NCBI GenBank assembly: GCA_947179155.2
Contig: OX359286.1
Coordinates: 14,201,913 to 14,265,912, forward strand
DNA length: 64,000 nt
Reading direction: 5' to 3'
From: Hedera helix
Taxonomy: Eukaryota; Streptophyta; Magnoliopsida; Apiales; Araliaceae
The position numbers and the translations under genes were made by a program. The notes under the pieces are model-generated. The model worked only from the letters and a program-made list of their open reading frames with translations, searched no databases and was not told the origin of the DNA. Shown here piece by piece: positions 31,102-41,530 of the stretch (within the stretch, counting starts at the first letter, position 1; every line of letters starts with the position of its first letter).

Positions 31102-32730
31102 TGGTGTGATGTCGCAAGCACCCAAAAATAATATCTTACTTTTGAAAAATAAATATGTAGTAGTGCAAGTAAGAGTCGAACCCACAGAGAATGATTAATT
31201 TAATTTTATATTTTTGCAAATAAAAATAGGGGGGTTTTTGAATTAAAGAAATAATTTAAATAAAATTAATTAAAATAAATATGCAAGAAATAAATAAAAA
31301 TAAAAAGTCTTGGTTTAAGTTAACATCCACCATCAAGAATTTACAACTGATCACTGATGCAAGAATAAATCAATTCATATTTTAAATATTCAACGTGGAA
31401 TAATTACTCCCATTCGAATAATTTTCCTATCTCTCCTTAATTTTAGTTAAGCAGAAACAAGCGATCTAAATAACCCTTACTACTAAATAATCTCAGACAA
31501 GCGCTAAAGATTTAACCTAGTAGCAGCATAAAGAAATAGAGAGATCGTTGAACTAAATAACACAATCCAAGCGTCTGCATTTAATCTAGATGAATACTTT
31601 TCCTAAGATAAAATAATATTTTGATAAGCAAAATAATTATTAACCTTAGTTGCTTCGCAAATTAAAGTGACCAAACAATTACGGATTTGATATTTAATTT
31701 AGCAGTAGATTTCAACGAATAATAAACTAGTATGCATCCTAGCAATTAAACGAATTAATCATAAAATTAAACACAGAAAAATATCCAATACTCAAAATAT
31801 AAATTGAACAATTAAAATAAATTAAATCTCACAGTGTATAAATCTTGATGGCTTCAATCACTTAAACCAAGAAAAATAATTTAGCTACTCATAATAATAG
31901 AGAGCATCAAAGAATAGAAGAGAGAATTTTTATTCTAAAAAAAGTTGTGTGTTACAATGTGTATCAAGCCCTCTATTTATAGGCTCCATAAACCTCCTAA
32001 ATTGTCCAAACCCTAATAGGATTTACAATTAAATAAAATAAAAAGAAAAATAATTATTATCCTAACCCTAGTTGGAATTAAAATCCAATTTGGAATCAAA
32101 AAATAACAAAAATCCCGAAATAATCTGTTTTGGGCCATTTCCGCGCAAACCAAACAAGCCCTTCACTACATTAGACGCCGACGTCAGCCGCCCGCGCACA
32201 ATGCGCGGTCCTGGCATCAAAACAACGTCGTTTTTCCTCCGGTTCTTGCTACTGTTCCGCTCTCGCGCGCATGGCGCGAACGCTGGGATGAAACGACGTC
32301 GTTTCACTTGCCGGCTAATCCTTCCGCGCGCAATGCGCGAGCCAACTTTTCCAGAATTTACCAAAATGCCACCGCGCTGCGTAATTACCAAAATGCCATC
32401 AGAGTTTTCCAGAATTTACAAAAATGCCCCCAAAGCTTATTTTTCCTACAAAATCAAATATAAAATAAATAAAAATAATATAAAAATACTAAAAATCCTA
32501 AAAACACATAATAATAAATAAAACACCTAAAATACTAAAAATAAATAAAAACACATAAATAAAAAGAAATATAAAAATACTATAAAATTACCTAAATTAA
32601 CATAAATTAACTAAAATCCTATAAAACCTATTAAAACCAAAATATATTAAATATTTAAACATTTAAGCACACAATAAATATAAAAACTAAGTATTAAGGA
32701 ATAAAAATATCGTATAATTTAACCCTATCA
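31102..32730 (-). repeat. 5' LTR of the young element
   Basis: It is 1629 bp, the same length as the 3' LTR. Differences seen by eye include GTCTTGG for GTCGTGG near 31307, several CpG-type changes at 32164-32230, and one near 32699. The minus-strand TATA box is at 31974-31981. The repeat and palindrome cassette is at 32192-32436. No gene is present. Confidence 0.95.
31974..31981 (-). promoter_or_regulatory. TATA box of the young element
   Basis: TATAAATA reads minus in the 5' LTR, upstream of the gag frame. This is the copy expected to drive the genomic transcript. Confidence 0.7.
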
Positions 32731-32735
32731 GCTAC
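32731..32735. repeat. TSD gctac, right copy
   Basis: It directly follows CCCTATCA and matches 26881-26885. Confidence 0.92.
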
Positions 32736-33297
32736 TAGGTAAACTTAATTGACCTAGTTTAATAACTCATTTGGATTTAAAATATAATCCAATTAGATTT
32801 GCTATTTATAAGTCTATTGGACTCCTTAATTAAATTAGCTTACATAACACTATCATTTACAAATTCTTGGGTTTGTTTTAATAAAACCCTAACATATACA
32901 AGTACTTTGACTTGATTAAATTAATCCATTCACTAACCCTTATCATCAAATTGGGTTTATAATATAGTTAACCCTACACAAACAATTATTCCCACATTGG
33001 GTTATCTTGAATAATTCACTTACTTCTTATTTCTTATTGTTCATACAAGTAATTAACTTGTTTATTATAAAACTTCTTATTTGTCATTCAAGGCCAACAT
33101 TCAAGCTTTATGATCTCATCACATAAGCTTCTCTTGCAATCTTTTTCCTTCTTTAGTTAATTAATTTAATTAACTAATTTAGTACCTCTCATCATACAAC
33201 TTATCACATACACACATACATCATACCTCATATTTTCTTATGGATATAATTAAATAATAAAAAAAAAATTTGATTCGTAATTTTCTCGGTCATTACA
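32736..33297 (-). repeat. LTR, family B copy 2, proximal part (minus)
   Basis: This resumes the B LTR interrupted at 26885 and reaches the LTR start TGTAATGACCGAG at 33297 on the minus strand. There is no gene. Confidence 0.78.
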
Positions 33298-33694
33298 GGA
33301 CCCTCCCATAATCGGCCATCTCCTCCCCTTTTTTCCCCTTTTTTATTTTCTTTTTTTATTCAGTATATCATAATATACATTTACATATATATCCAACACT
33401 TATTACAGTTTGGGCTATATATTGGCTACTAGTTTAAATTTATTGGGCTAATCATTCAACTCTCTCTTGGGCTCCTAACATTAATTATGTTGGGTCACCT
33501 TAATATTCTAACACATCTCCCACATCTTGGGCTATCATTTAATTCTATTAGACACCTTATATTCTAACACTTGGGTTATGTACGCACATAATCATTTGCA
33601 CCAACACTTAATTAATCTATTACCTTGTTGGACTAACATGAAGTCTCTCTTGACTCACGTATAATATTTGGGCTTAATATATAACTACCCATAT
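33298..33694 (-). repeat. LTR, family B copy 3, inner fragment
   Basis: It has TTGGGCT motifs and a stretch GGCCATCTCCTCCCC homologous in reverse to 8270-8310. It is cut off at 33298 by the start of copy 2 and at 33694 by the family F solo LTR. There is no gene. Confidence 0.65.
33690..33694. repeat. TSD catat, left copy
   Basis: It matches 38628-38632. Confidence 0.85.
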
Positions 33695-35380
33695 TGTGAT
33701 GACCCGAATATTTGCGATATTTCTTTTAAAGGAACTATTAATAATTAATAAGCTTAGTTAGAAGTTAAAACCTAGTTTTGTAAAGAAAATGCGTAAAAAG
33801 AAGATTAAATTTTTAGATTTAATTGTTGGGTTATAAGAACCTATACTGGTATTAACACAAATATAAATATACATGTGTTAATATGGTACTATATAAATCG
33901 TAGAAAGAGAGAGAGGGGGGGAGTTTTACGATGAAAGACTATACAAGGAAGGATAAGAGACATTATGAATAAAATAATTATTTATTTATAATGAGAAGAA
34001 AGAAATACATGGAATTAATTTATGTTAAGAATAATATTTGTGAATAATACAGGTATGGAATAAAGTTTGTGTGTTAATAACCTGATACATTAATTGAGTT
34101 AAGAAAAAGATGACTAATGAAATAAATAAATATACATTAATTGAGTTAAGGATGTGAGGTGATGAGATAATAATGTACGTCATTGCCGGTATTTTTAATT
34201 AAAGTGAAAAGGAAAGCCAACCCAGCTTAAATTAAATTATTATGTGAAGGAAATGACAAATTGTGAAGTGTTACAAATTTAATTCAAAATAATGGTTTTA
34301 ATTAAGGAACCAAAAAATAAATAAATCCTTGTAATTTAATTTATTTAATTACGGTGGTTATAAATTTAAGTTAAGTTAATAAATTTAACTAACTTGAATA
34401 GTGGCCTTAATAGCCAAGTGAATTAAATTAAGTGATCAACTTAATTTTTGTAACAAAAATACTACAACTATTTTAATTGTGACCCAAAATATAAATTGAG
34501 AGAATTAAAGGTTATGCAATATTTTAAGTTAAACAAATAAACCCAAAAAGAAGTCAAGGGTCCAACCCAAATGCGGACTCAATAATGTGTATCATGACCC
34601 AAGCTTACTCCTTAAAATTATGATAACCCAAAGTTGGATAGCCTTGTGATATTTTCATGTTCGGCAGCCCAGGGTGGGATTTGAATTAGTTTTTGTTGCT
34701 CCAAATAGCTAACCTTTCAGCAGCTCGAGTTTTTTATTTCACGTGGCATAGCTTGCGTCTCCTTTTGACTCTGAAATTGGGACAAGGGCAGATGAAGCTC
34801 CCTTAATTGGCAGCCTGTTTTGACAGCTACTTTGGACAGGTGGAACCGTGGAAGTGACCTGCTAGGGGGTAATGTAGAGTCCTCTACAAGTCATTGTAGC
34901 TGCAGTCTCCAGCTTATGGGAGGATAGAGATTCTCCCTTATTGTTATAGTAAACCATCTCAGTCATCCAAGCATTTTTTTCTTATCTTTTAAGTATAAGA
35001 AAATCAGGGGAGTTCCTAGAGGGACATAAGGAGCAACCCGACAGAGAAAAGAAGAAGAGAAGGAGTTGTAGCAGTTGTTCATAGCAACCAAATAGCAAGT
35101 TTAAGCAAAAATCATCAAACTCCAAGGTAAGGATGTATTACATTTAAACTTCTAGTTACTTAATCATAGTACTAGTTGATTTATGGTATGTATGTTCAGT
35201 TGTTGGTGTGTGAGATAGAGGTTACATTTGCTGTGAATCAAGGATCAAACCTAAGCTAGGAAGCCTTAATAAAAGAGGTTGCTAAAGGATGCCTATAACT
35301 TGTTTGATAAAAGTCCTACGAGGACTGATTTTGTTTTAACACTTGAAATTCAAAGTGATTAGCTAATGAATGCATTTATA

Positions 35381-35467
<87 letters not shown>

Positions 35468-38400
35468 TACCGTAGTCCAATTCGGTAAAAGAGGGGAGAT
35501 GTAGTGTTTAACATAAAGTTTTAGTTTAATATAATACTATGATGTTTGAGATATAAAAATAGTGGTTATATGGATTTCACTTTTGAATATGAGGTTGATG
35601 TTTACACTCAACAGAACTTGGTGAAACATTAATACCCATGTGGGTCCTGGAATGGCACCATTTGTTGTTTCATCAAGAGACGACTTTTTTTAAAAAGCAA
35701 GTCAGGGACCACACTAGAAAGCACCCACGCCAAGATAAATGTGGGGGTTGATTAGATGTGACTACACCAACTCCAACAACACAACAAAGTCAGAACACCT
35801 AGCTTGAAAATTTGGTGATGGGGGGAATATATATATATGCTATCCTAATATTCAGTGGGAAGAGAATATGTGTTTGCCATGCAATCCGAATGGAGCCTGT
35901 ATACTTTATATGTATGCATGCTATTGTACACCCATGTATTATTTATTGATAACTTAGATTTCGGAAGAGAGAGTATTTTACTCCATACTAGCATGTCTGA
36001 CTAATTTGCAAGGGAATTCAATACTCTAGGATAGCCTTTACTCAAATTAAGAGAACATGGCATGTGGGAAAAATAAGAGAGGTCAAATTAATTTCATCAA
36101 GACTTGAAAAGGGGGAATATGAATAGAAAGGAGCAAGTATGAGTTACAGGTATATGAAGTTTTATGAGTTCAATCAATGAAGACTATGTAAAATGAAATT
36201 GAATGTTGTGTTGAAAGTACTAAAGAAAATCTATTTCTAAAACTTGCAACTCAACTTAATTATGGATTTATTTTTATGAATCATGAATTGTATCATATCA
36301 ATGGAGGAGCTTATAATGGTTTAAAAACCTTCTATGAATGTTGAGCTAAGTTGTAAAAAAAAAAAAAAAAAAACTCAACTTGCTTATGATGTGTTCGGGA
36401 GCCTAAAAGATTTGGGATAAGTAAATGGGTTATAAAACTAACTTAGGATATTTGAAACAGAGAGTGTCACGTACCTTATTATGAAGAGCTTTGTGGAGAT
36501 GTATACTATTTTGGAAAGTTTAAAGTGTTTAACCGTTGTATTGGTTGTTGATGTTCTTAGGAAAAAGATTAAAGTTTTTGGTTTAAAATATTAAATTCAA
36601 AAGCTATTGTATGTGTATACGTATTGCGAGTGTTACAAGATGATTTCATAAGCCTTGTAGGTGGTATAATCAAAACCTTAAGGAATAAAAAGGGAGCCTT
36701 ATGAGCTCAAAGTGTTTTTAAATCAAACTATGTTTAATTTTTGTCAAAATCCTACTCAATGGTCAATTTTGGCCATTTTGAGAATTTAATGGTGAAACCA
36801 GTTTAGATGACTAAGTTTATGTAATTACACGTGTCCGCTATGATTTGGTGGTCATTTGGTGTAAATGGTTATGAAAACGAAGGTTAGGCAATCGTATCGT
36901 TCGCCGGCGGTTAAAATGATTTTTTCGGAAAAATAAATCCATTTGGGGACACAAATGAGATTTTAAGACCTAGACAAGTTTTAAATATGTTATGGATTTT
37001 AAATGAAGTATTGGAATGGAGTTTAGACATGTAAGGCCAGAAAAATGGCATGTTTGTGCAAAGTTAGAAAAGTTAATTTTAAAGTTTAACGGTCTGTCCA
37101 CTACGAGCAGATTTCTGTTCTGTTTGGTGGGGAATTTGGATTTTTGTCCTGAATAAAAGTTGTAGAGGAGGAAATTCTAATGAAAATGGACTCAAAAATC
37201 ACCTAAAAATGTTAAGAAATGAATAAGTTATGACCGTTTTAGCGAAAGAGGGTCGAGAAATCAAAAGTCAAAAATTCTGCACAGATTGGGTCAGCGCTGG
37301 GAACAGCTATAAATGAGCGCTGGCAGCGCCGAAACTACTGTCCAGGTGCCCAGTTTTGACCGGGTCAGGTTGGTTCGTGTTGGGTTTGATCCGGGTCGAT
37401 TCGGGTCGATTTTCCTTGGAAAAAATAAGTTAAATTTTTGTATAAATGAATACTTAAGTATCCTAAATCAATATGTGGGTATATTAGTGATTAATTGGTG
37501 AATCAATCTAATTAATTAGTGAGTTCCAATAATCATGTTTAGGCACTAAGAAGTGTCGGAAGTGTGACGCTAAGTGTAAGAAGATTATGAATGTAAATTA
37601 AAATTTTATGAAGATTCCATGAGAAGTTAAATTAAGAAATTAAACCTATTGAATATATAGGATGATGAAAGGAAGTAAAAATCTTAAAAATAAGATTTAA
37701 GTATTAAGTCTAACATTGAGTTGTTGATCTCACATATCGTGTAGGTCATGCGAAGGACGCGAAAGGTTAGCGAATTGGTAAAACGCCGGTGCAGGCAAGT
37801 TTTTCAAAACTTGCTCCTATGTGATAACTATCATTATGTGTGACATGTTTTTATATGCAAACACGAGTTAATGTGCTTTTATGCCATAATGTGATTAAAC
37901 TGTGTGGTTCAACTGATAAGTTGATTTAGCTGTTCTTTATGAACTGTATAAAATGTGAAGTGACAAGCATGATAATATGCATCATGAATTATGTTTTAAT
38001 ATATCCACATGTATAGAATGTCATATATGGATATAACTGCCAAACATGCATGTAACTGCAATTACGTGCTACGTGTTAACTGTTAAACTTGTTGAGCAAC
38101 GTAGTTGCTCATTCTTGCTTAAATAAACGTTTCAGTTAAGTGCGGGACATCTGAGGTTCCAGTAAAGATCAAGGACAGGGAATGCTTATGAATTACCACG
38201 GAAGATATAAATATTTTCTGTTAAATATTTTGGGGGTAAACAGTGTTACCCAAAAGGTATATACTGTATTAAACGTTAGGTTAATATTTAATACTGTTGT
38301 GTACCAAAGTGAGGTGCATTGTAACTATGTGTAAACGTATTAGGTTGAAAATAAGTCTTGATTGATAAATAGACTTAAAAGTTAATTGTAAGATTAAGGG

Positions 38401-38627
38401 CGGATAATCTGTATAACTTTTGCATTGAATTAGATCATAATATGTATGATCTTGAAATTAAGGAAGATGATGTAAAGATTACGATTCGGGAATAAAGATT
38501 TTATAAACGTTTAAATTTATTGAGTTTTAGCATTATTATTATATAATGTTGTGATTATTAAGGAGAATGTTGTACATTAACGCACGAGGTCGCCTGTAGC
38601 AAGTACGGGGATTTTCGGGGTGTTACA
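33695..38627 (+). mobile_element. solo LTR, family F copy 2 (4933 bp)
   Basis: It begins TGTGATGACCCG, ends GGGGTGTTACA and has a perfect catat TSD. It is homologous to 8606-16259 at the start, middle (36770-36900) and end (CGCACGAGGTCGCCTGTAGC). It has a donor-like CCAAG|GTAAGG at 35126, a GC island at 37262-37400, an 8-bp TGAGCAAC/GTTGCTCA stem-loop at 38093-38111 and TTTCAG ending at 38135. It also holds (TA)n and (CA)n runs and a poly-A run near 36356-36373. No gene is seen in the 4.9 kb; the frame at 37313-37501 only reflects the GC island. Confidence 0.9.
35381..35468. repeat. (TA)n(CA)n compound microsatellite
   Basis: About 33 TA units are followed by about 11 CA units, inside the family F solo LTR at a place comparable to the (TA)n of the other F copy. 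Confidence 0.95.
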
Positions 38628-38632
38628 CATAT

Positions 38633-38993
38633 TACACACAAGTATTCTCATACTGGGCTAACTTATTTACATCATTTACAACACTTCTCTTTATTAATCA
38701 TACTAGTAAATCACTTAGTGATCATTAATCTTTTTGCTTTCCATTCAAGGGCAACATTCAATCTTTATAGCTTTATCTTATAAACATATCTTGTTTTTCA
38801 TTAATAAACTCCTTTAATTCTTCATCTTGGCTTCTTTTTTTCATTCTTTAGTTAATTTGAATTAATTAAAATAACTAGCTTACTCGATTCTTACCACATA
38901 ACACACATAGAGTTATATACATTACCATACACAGTATTTTCTCATAAAAAAAATCTAGATTTTTAAAGACACGTAGAATTCTCAGTCATTACA
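38633..38993 (-). repeat. LTR, family B copy 3, proximal part
   Basis: This continues 33298-33694 across the solo LTR and reaches the LTR start TGTAATGACTGAGAATTC at 38993 on the minus strand. There is no gene. Confidence 0.7.
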
Positions 38994-40016
38994 GCAACCC
39001 CTAGTGATAATTTTATGTTCATTCGGTGAGAAAACTCCCGGTGATGATTATTATTTTCCCATAGGTACTACAATGAAAGGATAACACTCATAGTTATTCA
39101 AAACTTGATCAGTCATTATATCATTCATCATTTCATTTAGTATACGCATTCATGCGTTAACATATATCTTGTTAGGTGTTGGGTGTCTACGCCTTTGTCA
39201 TGCTTATTCCATTGCATTGTATAATCATGTCAAAGAGGGGCATCTGAAGACGCCCAAAATTTACGTGTATTATTAAATTATATTACAAGAGGAAAATAAT
39301 ATCAATACCACAAATCATTAAGGATATCAAGAGAAGACTTGCAAAGCATATGATGATTACTTGGAGGACACACATGGACCTTGAGGCACCAAAGTACAAA
39401 AAGGGAGGACAAGGGAAAGATTAGTGTGTGCGAGGAATGGTTTTTCACACTTTTCTCCCTCATAACGGATACAAACATGGGAAAATTCGGTATCATTTTA
39501 AAGATCTTGAAAACAGCTTTCCAGATTGGGGTGGATCATTTTCTAATTTTGCCTAGTTTGAAAGATACGATAGTTTTAGTGTATGATGAGATCCAAAAAG
39601 GAACAGGAAGGTCCCATAGGGGGAACTTAGATGTAGGCACCAACCCAAATGGATTTTTAAAGCCATTTCGCTGTAGATTTGTCAAGAAGAAGAAGGAAAA
39701 AAGGGACAGAAATGAGATGAAAAGGATAGGAAAACCTAAAATTATGAGAAATCTTTTCTAGAATAGATCAAAACCCTTAGATCTAGTAGTTTCTTTTCTA
39801 AAAAATTCCTTCAATATAGTTTAAAGATCCATTTGTATGCTATAAGAGAAAGAAGAGCTATCAAATTTGAAGTCATTTTGATCTCAAGGTCTATTTTCTT
39901 ACTTATTCTTCCATTTTCTTTTTTGTGGATTGTTTGTGCTTAGGCTTGATTATTTAATGTTTGTTTGTTATTTGTTACTAGTTATTATTTTCATGTTGTA
40001 ATTAGTATTTTTTCAA
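38994..40016. other. unassigned stretch, possibly an LTR-like repeat
   Basis: No recognised gene. A 126-codon plus frame (39381-39761) has a lysine/arginine-rich end (RFVKKKKEKRDRNEMKR) and no family I know. The text around 39230-39260 (GGGGCATCTGAAGACGCCC) and the T-rich end near 39880-40016 look like a repeat, perhaps a gypsy LTR piece, but I found no matching ends or TSD. Confidence 0.35.
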
Positions 40017-40932
40017 TTTCTATTGTGTCAGACCGAGACACATGTGTCAATCGAATTTTTGGAGATGTTTTCAAGAACATTTGGGAATACAATTTAGGTT
40101 GAGCACTTCTTATGATCCTTAAACTGATGGGCAAAGTGAGAGGACAATGCAGACTTTAGAGAATATATTGTGAGCTAGCATAATAGATTTCAAGGAAAGT
40201 TGGGATGATCACTTATCTCTGGCAGAATTCGTGCACAACAATAGTTATCATGCTAGTATCGAGATGCCGCCTTATAAAAATTTATACGGGAGAAAGTGCA
40301 GAACACCATTGTACTGGGACGAGATTGGAGAATATTAACTACTTGGGCCAAAACTAGTTCAGAAAACTACATAGACTGCTTGAGTAATAAGGGACAGACT
40401 TAGAGCGACGCAAGATCAATAGAAGAAATATGCGAATCAACATAGATAAAATAAGGAATTTAAAGTGGGTAGCTATATGTTTTTCAAAGTATCTCCCTAG
40501 AAATGGAAGATAAGATCTGAGAAGAAGGGAAAATTGAGTTCTAGGTTCATAGGACATTTTAAAGTTCTAAAAAGGATAGAAGATGTGGCTTATGAGGTAA
40601 CCTTATCTCCAGAATTGGAACAAATACATAATGTGTTTCATGTCTCTATGTTATGTCCGTATAAGTTTGATTATAAACATGTAATAGATTATAAATCTAT
40701 TCAAATCAAGAAGGACTTAAGTTATTAAGAGATTCTTGTACAAATAATTGATAGAAAATAATAAGTATTAAGGAATAAAGTTATACATTTTGTGATTGTA
40801 ATTTGGAGAAATCGTTTTCAAAAAGAGGCTAGGTGGGAGCTGGAAGACAAAATAAGACAATGGTACCCACATCTGTTTAATTGGGTAATATACTGGTAAT
40901 TCTAAGAACGGAATCCTTATTAAGGTAAAGAA
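40017..40932 (+). pseudogene. pol: integrase/chromodomain remnant of a chromovirus
   Basis: It starts inside integrase at SIVSDRD (about 40019-40040), so the second catalytic aspartate is still present. After a frameshift, TDGQSERTMQTLENIL shows the glutamate as well. GRKCRTPLYWDEIGEY, IHNVFHVSMLCPY and LRNKVIHFVIVIWRNR mark the rest of integrase and the chromodomain-like tail, ending near 40880 in WYPHLFN. Several stops are present (for example near 40170, 40336 and 40444). It is followed by an LTR start at 40933. The RT half and integrase N-domain are absent; unassigned DNA lies upstream. Confidence 0.82.
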
Positions 40933-41050
40933 TGTAATATTCTGAATCTTTATTAAACATGTAATTGTAAATGTAAATTTTAATAAAGTGTAATTTCTAA
41001 TCTCAAATGTTGTATTAGAATATATATGTAAAGAAATATATATATATGTA

Positions 41051-41105
<55 letters not shown>

Positions 41106-41530
41106 ACGTGTGTGTGTGTACAAGTAAAGTTCTTGGTCAAAGGTTTCTAGAAGCTTAAACAAAAGTGGAAGTGGAGGAGCCCATGAGGGGTCATTTGATG
41201 GCTACTAACTCTTACTTGCTCATGTACAGTTGGTTAGAAGAGTAAGGTAAGCCCTAAACGTATTTTAATTCATATGTTATTAAAAAAAATATTATTCTTT
41301 TGTAAGGTTTATGAAATCTAAAGCATAATGAGGATTAACTTTGATATATTAAGCATATGTTACCATGAATCATGAAATAAAACTCAAGAACTTGAAGGAA
41401 ATAGGAAAGGGAACGTAAAACTATGCTCAAAGAAACCCTAAATCTATACTGTTTTTGTAAAATAGATAAGTATTAATGTGTAATGAATTGGAACTTCAAA
41501 TTTTTAGGGTAAATACTTCCAGAAATCCTC
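40933..41530 (+). repeat. 3' LTR fragment after the integrase remnant
   Basis: It begins TGTAATATTCTGAATC and contains a (GT)n run. A donor-like GTAAG|GTAAGCCC lies near 41245. It runs into a minus-strand LTR; the junction, somewhere near 41530, is not sharp. There is no gene. Confidence 0.55.
41061..41118. repeat. (GT)n microsatellite
   Basis: About 20 GT units are followed by TTTGCACG and a further short GT run. Confidence 0.95.

Larger units (their letters stand above)
26886..32730 (-). mobile_element. complete non-autonomous LTR retrotransposon with gag (TR-GAG type, Athila/Tat-like)
   Basis: This is a 5845-bp element with two 1629-bp LTRs, perfect gctac target duplications, a tRNA-Asp primer site and a polypurine tract. 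The internal 2587 bp carries a gag-like frame and an acidic second frame, but no protease, reverse transcriptase, RNase H or integrase. It must be mobilised by enzymes of another gypsy element. By eye the LTRs differ at about 11 positions (under 1 percent), mostly C/T or G/A, so insertion was recent. It sits inside an older minus-strand family B LTR. Assignment to the Athila/Tat side rests on the tRNA-Asp primer site, the gag motifs and the AAGTGTGGGGG tract. Confidence 0.92.

Noticed and set aside
39381..39761. 126-codon frame as a protein-coding gene
   Set aside because: No recognised family, no sign of exons, surrounded by repeat-like DNA; reported only as part of an unassigned block.
41008..41162. 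Minus-strand 60-codon frame with His/Thr repeats (40980-41162)
   Set aside because: It is the translation of a GT/CA microsatellite, not a protein.
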